This document shows, piece by piece, positions 7,435 to 9,764 of a stretch of 9,764 nucleotides of DNA. The translations under genes and the position numbers were made by a program. The stretch comes from DATJUF01 sp035524095 (lineage in GTDB: Bacteria > Desulfobacterota > Binatia > Binatales > Binataceae). A model generated the notes under the pieces. It made no database searches, was not told the DNA's origin, and saw only the letters and a program-made list of their open reading frames with translations. The stretch's first letter is position 1. Every line of letters begins with the position of its first letter. Location of the stretch: assembly GCA_035524095.1 (NCBI GenBank), contig DATKPK010000142.1, positions 1 to 9,764 on the forward strand, written 5' to 3'.

Positions 7435-8283
7435 ATGGCATCTGAGACCAAAGAGAAACTCAGGGTGGACACGAAGGGACATCGCGTCGCACCCAAGGGC
7501 GAACGTGAGAAGCTCAAGAACAAGGAATTCGAAAAGCAACTCGCGAAGCTTCAAGTTGAATTGGTCAAGCTCCAACTATGGGTAAAGGCTAAAGGACTGA
7601 AGATCGTAATCGTTTTTGAGGGCCGCGACGCTGCGGGCAAGGGCGGCGTAATCAAGCGCATCGCAGAAAGAGTCAGCCCGAGAGTATTTAGAATTGTCGC
7701 TTTGCCAGCTCCGACCGAACGCGAAAAATCGCAGATGTATATCCAGCGCTACGTGCCGGAATTTCCGGCGGCTGGCGAGGTCGTCATCTTTGATCGCAGC
7801 TGGTACAACCGTGCAGGAGTCGAACGGGTAATGGGCTTTTGCGCCGAGGAGGAGGTCGTCCGGTTTCTCGAAGTCTGTCCCGGCTTCGAACGGGCGATGA
7901 TTCAGTCAGGAATCATCCTGATCAAGTATTGGTTCGAGGTGAGCCAAAAGGAACAGACGAGGCGTTTCCGCGCACGCATCAGCGATGGCCGCAAGACCTG
8001 GAAACTCAGTCCGATGGATCTCGAATCGCATAGACGGTGGTACGATTATTCGCGCGCCCGGGACGATATGTTTCTGGCGACTGACACGTCATATGCCCCG
8101 TGGTATATCGTCAACGCCGACGACAAGCGACGAGCGCGTCTCAACTGCATTTCCCATCTTCTCAGCTTGATACCGTATAAGGAAATTGAGCGAGAGGCGG
8201 TCAAGCTTCCGGAGCGGCAAAAGCCCAAGGATTATGCCGAGCCCAAGAATCGCCGCTACAATCACGTACCGGAAGTGTTCTGA
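7435..8283 (+). CDS. ppk2: Polyphosphate kinase 2 (PPK2, single-domain, class I-like)
   Basis: This cytoplasmic kinase is expected to transfer phosphate between polyphosphate and nucleoside diphosphates (ADP or GDP). The 282-residue protein has a charged N-terminal region, then the P-loop EGRDAAGKGG (62-71), a polyphosphate-binding arginine-rich core, and Walker B DRSWYNRAGVERVMGF starting at Asp120. The lid segment SDGRKTWKLSPMD lies at 183-195. A C-terminal tail (NRRYNHVPEVF) is typical of single-domain class I-like PPK2s. Preference for ADP or GDP is not deducible by eye. ATG 7435 is chosen over an in-frame start at 7363 because GGAGAG sits 5-10 bases before it and family proteins begin with a comparable charged segment. 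It is 75 bases after the efflux operon on the same strand. It may be co-transcribed or have its own promoter; no clear terminator separates them. Confidence 0.93.
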   Translation: MASETKEKLRVDTKGHRVAPKGEREKLKNKEFEKQLAKLQVELVKLQLWVKAKGLKIVIVFEGRDAAGKGGVIKRIAERVSPRVFRIVALPAPTEREKSQMYIQRYVPEFPAAGEVVIFDRSWYNRAGVERVMGFCAEEEVVRFLEVCPGFERAMIQSGIILIKYWFEVSQKEQTRRFRARISDGRKTWKLSPMDLESHRRWYDYSRARDDMFLATDTSYAPWYIVNADDKRRARLNCISHLLSLIPYKEIEREAVKLPERQKPKDYAEPKNRRYNHVPEVF

Positions 8284-8325
8284 CCCGCATCAGATTGTGC
8301 GTACGCAAGAAGAGATAATAGTTCT

Positions 8326-8375
8326 CGATTGCGGTGCTCCTGAGCATGACTGCAAAGCTCGCAATCGGAGCTTTG
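8326..8375 (+). promoter_or_regulatory. Overlapping alternative hairpins after ppk2
   Basis: Two perfect inverted repeats share bases and so cannot form together. The 3' hairpin pairs CAAAGCTC (8353-8360) with GAGCTTTG (8368-8375) around the 7-base loop GCAATCG. The upstream arm CGATTGCG (8326-8333) can instead pair with CGCAATCG (8360-8367), which contains that loop and would break the hairpin. This layout resembles an attenuator or antiterminator switch. However, no T-run follows the hairpin, so a standard intrinsic terminator is not supported. It may simply be a stem-loop at the end of the ppk2 transcript, or chance. Confidence 0.28.
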
Positions 8376-8431
8376 AGAATACTAAGGCGACCGCTCTCTT
8401 CTGATGAACAAAAATAAAAAATGACTTTATC

Positions 8432-8623
8432 GTGACGAACAGAGCGTTGGCGTGGATTGCTTTCGCAACTGCTATGAGCTTGGCCGCAATACCGTCTATT
8501 GTGACGTGGGCGGGTGATACAGTGTTGAAGTTGCCTCCAGAGGATCAGCGGGTGCTTGCCGAGCAGCTCGGGAAGCATGCAGTCGGCGAGGCACTACCTA
8601 GTGAATCGAGTGTCACGATCTAG
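8432..8623 (+). CDS. Small predicted exported protein, unknown function
   Basis: This frame encodes 63 residues from a GTG start. The N-terminal part (MTNRALAWIAFATAMSLAAI) has a basic residue followed by a hydrophobic stretch, as in a signal peptide or membrane anchor. Cleavage could fall near Ala27. The remainder is short, acidic and polar (KLPPEDQRVLAEQLGKHAVGEAL). I do not recognise a family. No good ribosome binding site is seen before the GTG, and an ATG inside the frame (8475) would remove part of the signal. It lies between ppk2 and the AI-2E family gene on the same strand, which hints at an envelope role shared with the latter, but this is weak. Confidence 0.5.
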   Translation: MTNRALAWIAFATAMSLAAIPSIVTWAGDTVLKLPPEDQRVLAEQLGKHAVGEALPSESSVTI

Positions 8624-8717
8624 ACATTAGATAAGCGATCTGCGGAGCGGCTCCAAATTAGTCAGGCGGCTGCCACGACATTCGACTAACCGTACGCTTC
8701 CCATTATCTTTTGCGAG

Positions 8718-9764
8718 ATGGCAGACTCACACACATCGGAGCTTTTCCCGAAAATCTTTCAAGTGCTCGCTGTGGCTGCACTGATCGCAACAAGTCTTTG
8801 GATCATGCGGCCGTTTCTTGTGGCCCTGAGCTGGGCGGCGACGGTTGTGATTGCGACCTGGCCTATTTTATTGCGTGCCCAAGGGATTTTAGGGGGAAGA
8901 CGGCCGATCGCCGTTGCTTTGATGACCTCGGTCCTGCTCGCGGTCTTCGTGATACCTTTTTATTTTGCCGTAACAATCGTCGCTGAAAATGTCGAAGGAA
9001 TAACGGGTCTGACTAAGTCTCTTTCCAGCATGGCGCTTGCCGGACCTCCTCATTGGGTTCAAGCGATTCCTCTTATTGGCGCGAGAGCCGCGCAACGCTG
9101 GAAGGAATTGGCGGCCGCGGGCCCTGCTGAGATTTCAACTCATCTGGCCCCCTTTGCCCGCACACTTGCGCTATGGTTTCTCGCATTGACCGGAAACCTG
9201 AGCTTGTTGTTCGTACAATTTGCGCTTACCACGATAATCGCGGCACTCCTCTATGCGAATGGCGAATCCGTTGCAGGTGCGGTGCTTCGTTTCGCCAGAC
9301 GGCTGGCGGAATCGGAAGGTGAAAAGATCGTAATACTGGCGGTTCAGTCGGTGCGCGGCGTTGCCATGGGCGTCGTGGTGACCGCGCTCGCGCAGACGGC
9401 GCTAGCAGGCCTTGGTCTATCTATCGCAGGAGTGCCATTCGCGGCATTTTTCATCGGTGTCATATTCATACTTTCGATTGCGCAGATTGGTCCAGCGCTC
9501 ATCTTAATCGGTGCAGTGATCTGGGTTTATTCGGAGAGAGGACCCTTGTGGGGAACGGGCTTTCTGATTTGGTCAATCTTCTGTTCGACCTTCGATAACG
9601 TCCTGCGACCGCTCTTGATTAAACGAGGTGCGGATCTCCCGTTACTCCTCATTTTTGCTGGAGTGATCGGTGGTCTCCTTTCGTTCGGTGTAATTGGTCT
9701 TTTCATCGGTCCGGTGGTACTTGCCGTCGCGTATACCCTCCTCGTCGATTGGGTATCTCAGGAC
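8718..9764 (+). CDS. AI-2E/PerM-family membrane transporter, right end cut by the window
   Basis: This is a polytopic inner-membrane protein of the AI-2E (PerM/YdiK) family, whose members include the E. coli TqsA quorum-signal exporter and Na+/H+ antiporters. The frame is open for 349 codons and still open at the last base. Visible parts in order are a short N-terminus, spans from about residue 15 (VLAVAALIATSLWIMRPFLV) and a cytoplasmic or periplasmic middle domain. Further spans end in the family signature DNVLRPLLIKRGADLP followed by FAGVIGGLLSFGVIGLFIGP. Its normal length is roughly 350-380 residues, so only the tail is missing. ATG 8718 follows GCGAG, a weak ribosome binding site, but it is the first start in a frame that reads as family sequence. 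The substrate cannot be inferred; many members are of unknown function. The gap from 8624 to 8717 shows nothing else. Confidence 0.9.
   Translation, partial: MADSHTSELFPKIFQVLAVAALIATSLWIMRPFLVALSWAATVVIATWPILLRAQGILGGRRPIAVALMTSVLLAVFVIPFYFAVTIVAENVEGITGLTKSLSSMALAGPPHWVQAIPLIGARAAQRWKELAAAGPAEISTHLAPFARTLALWFLALTGNLSLLFVQFALTTIIAALLYANGESVAGAVLRFARRLAESEGEKIVILAVQSVRGVAMGVVVTALAQTALAGLGLSIAGVPFAAFFIGVIFILSIAQIGPALILIGAVIWVYSERGPLWGTGFLIWSIFCSTFDNVLRPLLIKRGADLPLLLIFAGVIGGLLSFGVIGLFIGPVVLAVAYTLLVDWVSQD

Noticed and set aside
8711..8986. 91-codon plus-strand frame over the start of the AI-2E gene
   Set aside because: It is a different frame from the one encoding the AI-2E membrane protein, which stays open to the window end and carries the family signature.
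1..9764. CRISPR array, tRNA, rRNA, toxin-antitoxin or phage genes
   Set aside because: No regularly spaced repeats, RNA gene signatures or recognisable proteins of these types were seen on either strand.

Overview
The window looks like a Proteobacterial chromosome segment, probably alpha- or betaproteobacterial. This is inferred from the moderately high GC content and from envelope genes that need an outer membrane: a HlyD-type periplasmic adaptor and a NodT-type outer-membrane lipoprotein. I cannot name a genus. It reads as an accessory, stress or efflux-type neighbourhood rather than a core locus.

The left edge (1 to about 541) is decayed. It holds the 3' end of an IS3-family transposase on the plus strand, with a frameshift near the C-terminus. 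The element abuts the 5' end of a phosphoketolase gene (xfp) on the minus strand. Only about 86 N-terminal codons of xfp remain and they carry a one-base frameshift. I read this as an insertion sequence that landed in, or recombined with, xfp. Positions 542-962 form a gene-poor divergent region with a possible dead small ORF and an 18-codon ORF that has a good ribosome binding site.

The centre (963-7359) is a compact plus-strand operon of four genes. They are a HlyD/YhiI-type adaptor, a 913-residue RbbA-type protein (two ABC ATPase domains fused to an ABC-2 permease), a YhhJ-type ABC-2 permease, and a NodT/TolC-type outer-membrane lipoprotein. Junctions are tight: a 1-base stop/start overlap, then gaps of 10 and 16 bases. 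The first three match the E. coli yhiI-rbbA-yhhJ order and approximate sizes. The outer-membrane gene would complete a cell-spanning ABC exporter. Its substrate cannot be read from the sequence.

The right part (7435-9764) has a PPK2 polyphosphate kinase, a gap with alternative hairpins, a small predicted exported protein, and an AI-2E/PerM-family membrane protein that runs off the right edge.

I found no CRISPR array, tRNA, rRNA, prophage or clearly new multi-gene system. The best leads are the broken xfp/IS junction, the four-gene form of the RbbA exporter, the small-ORF remnants in the divergent region, the possible alternative hairpins after ppk2, and the small exported protein beside the AI-2E gene.
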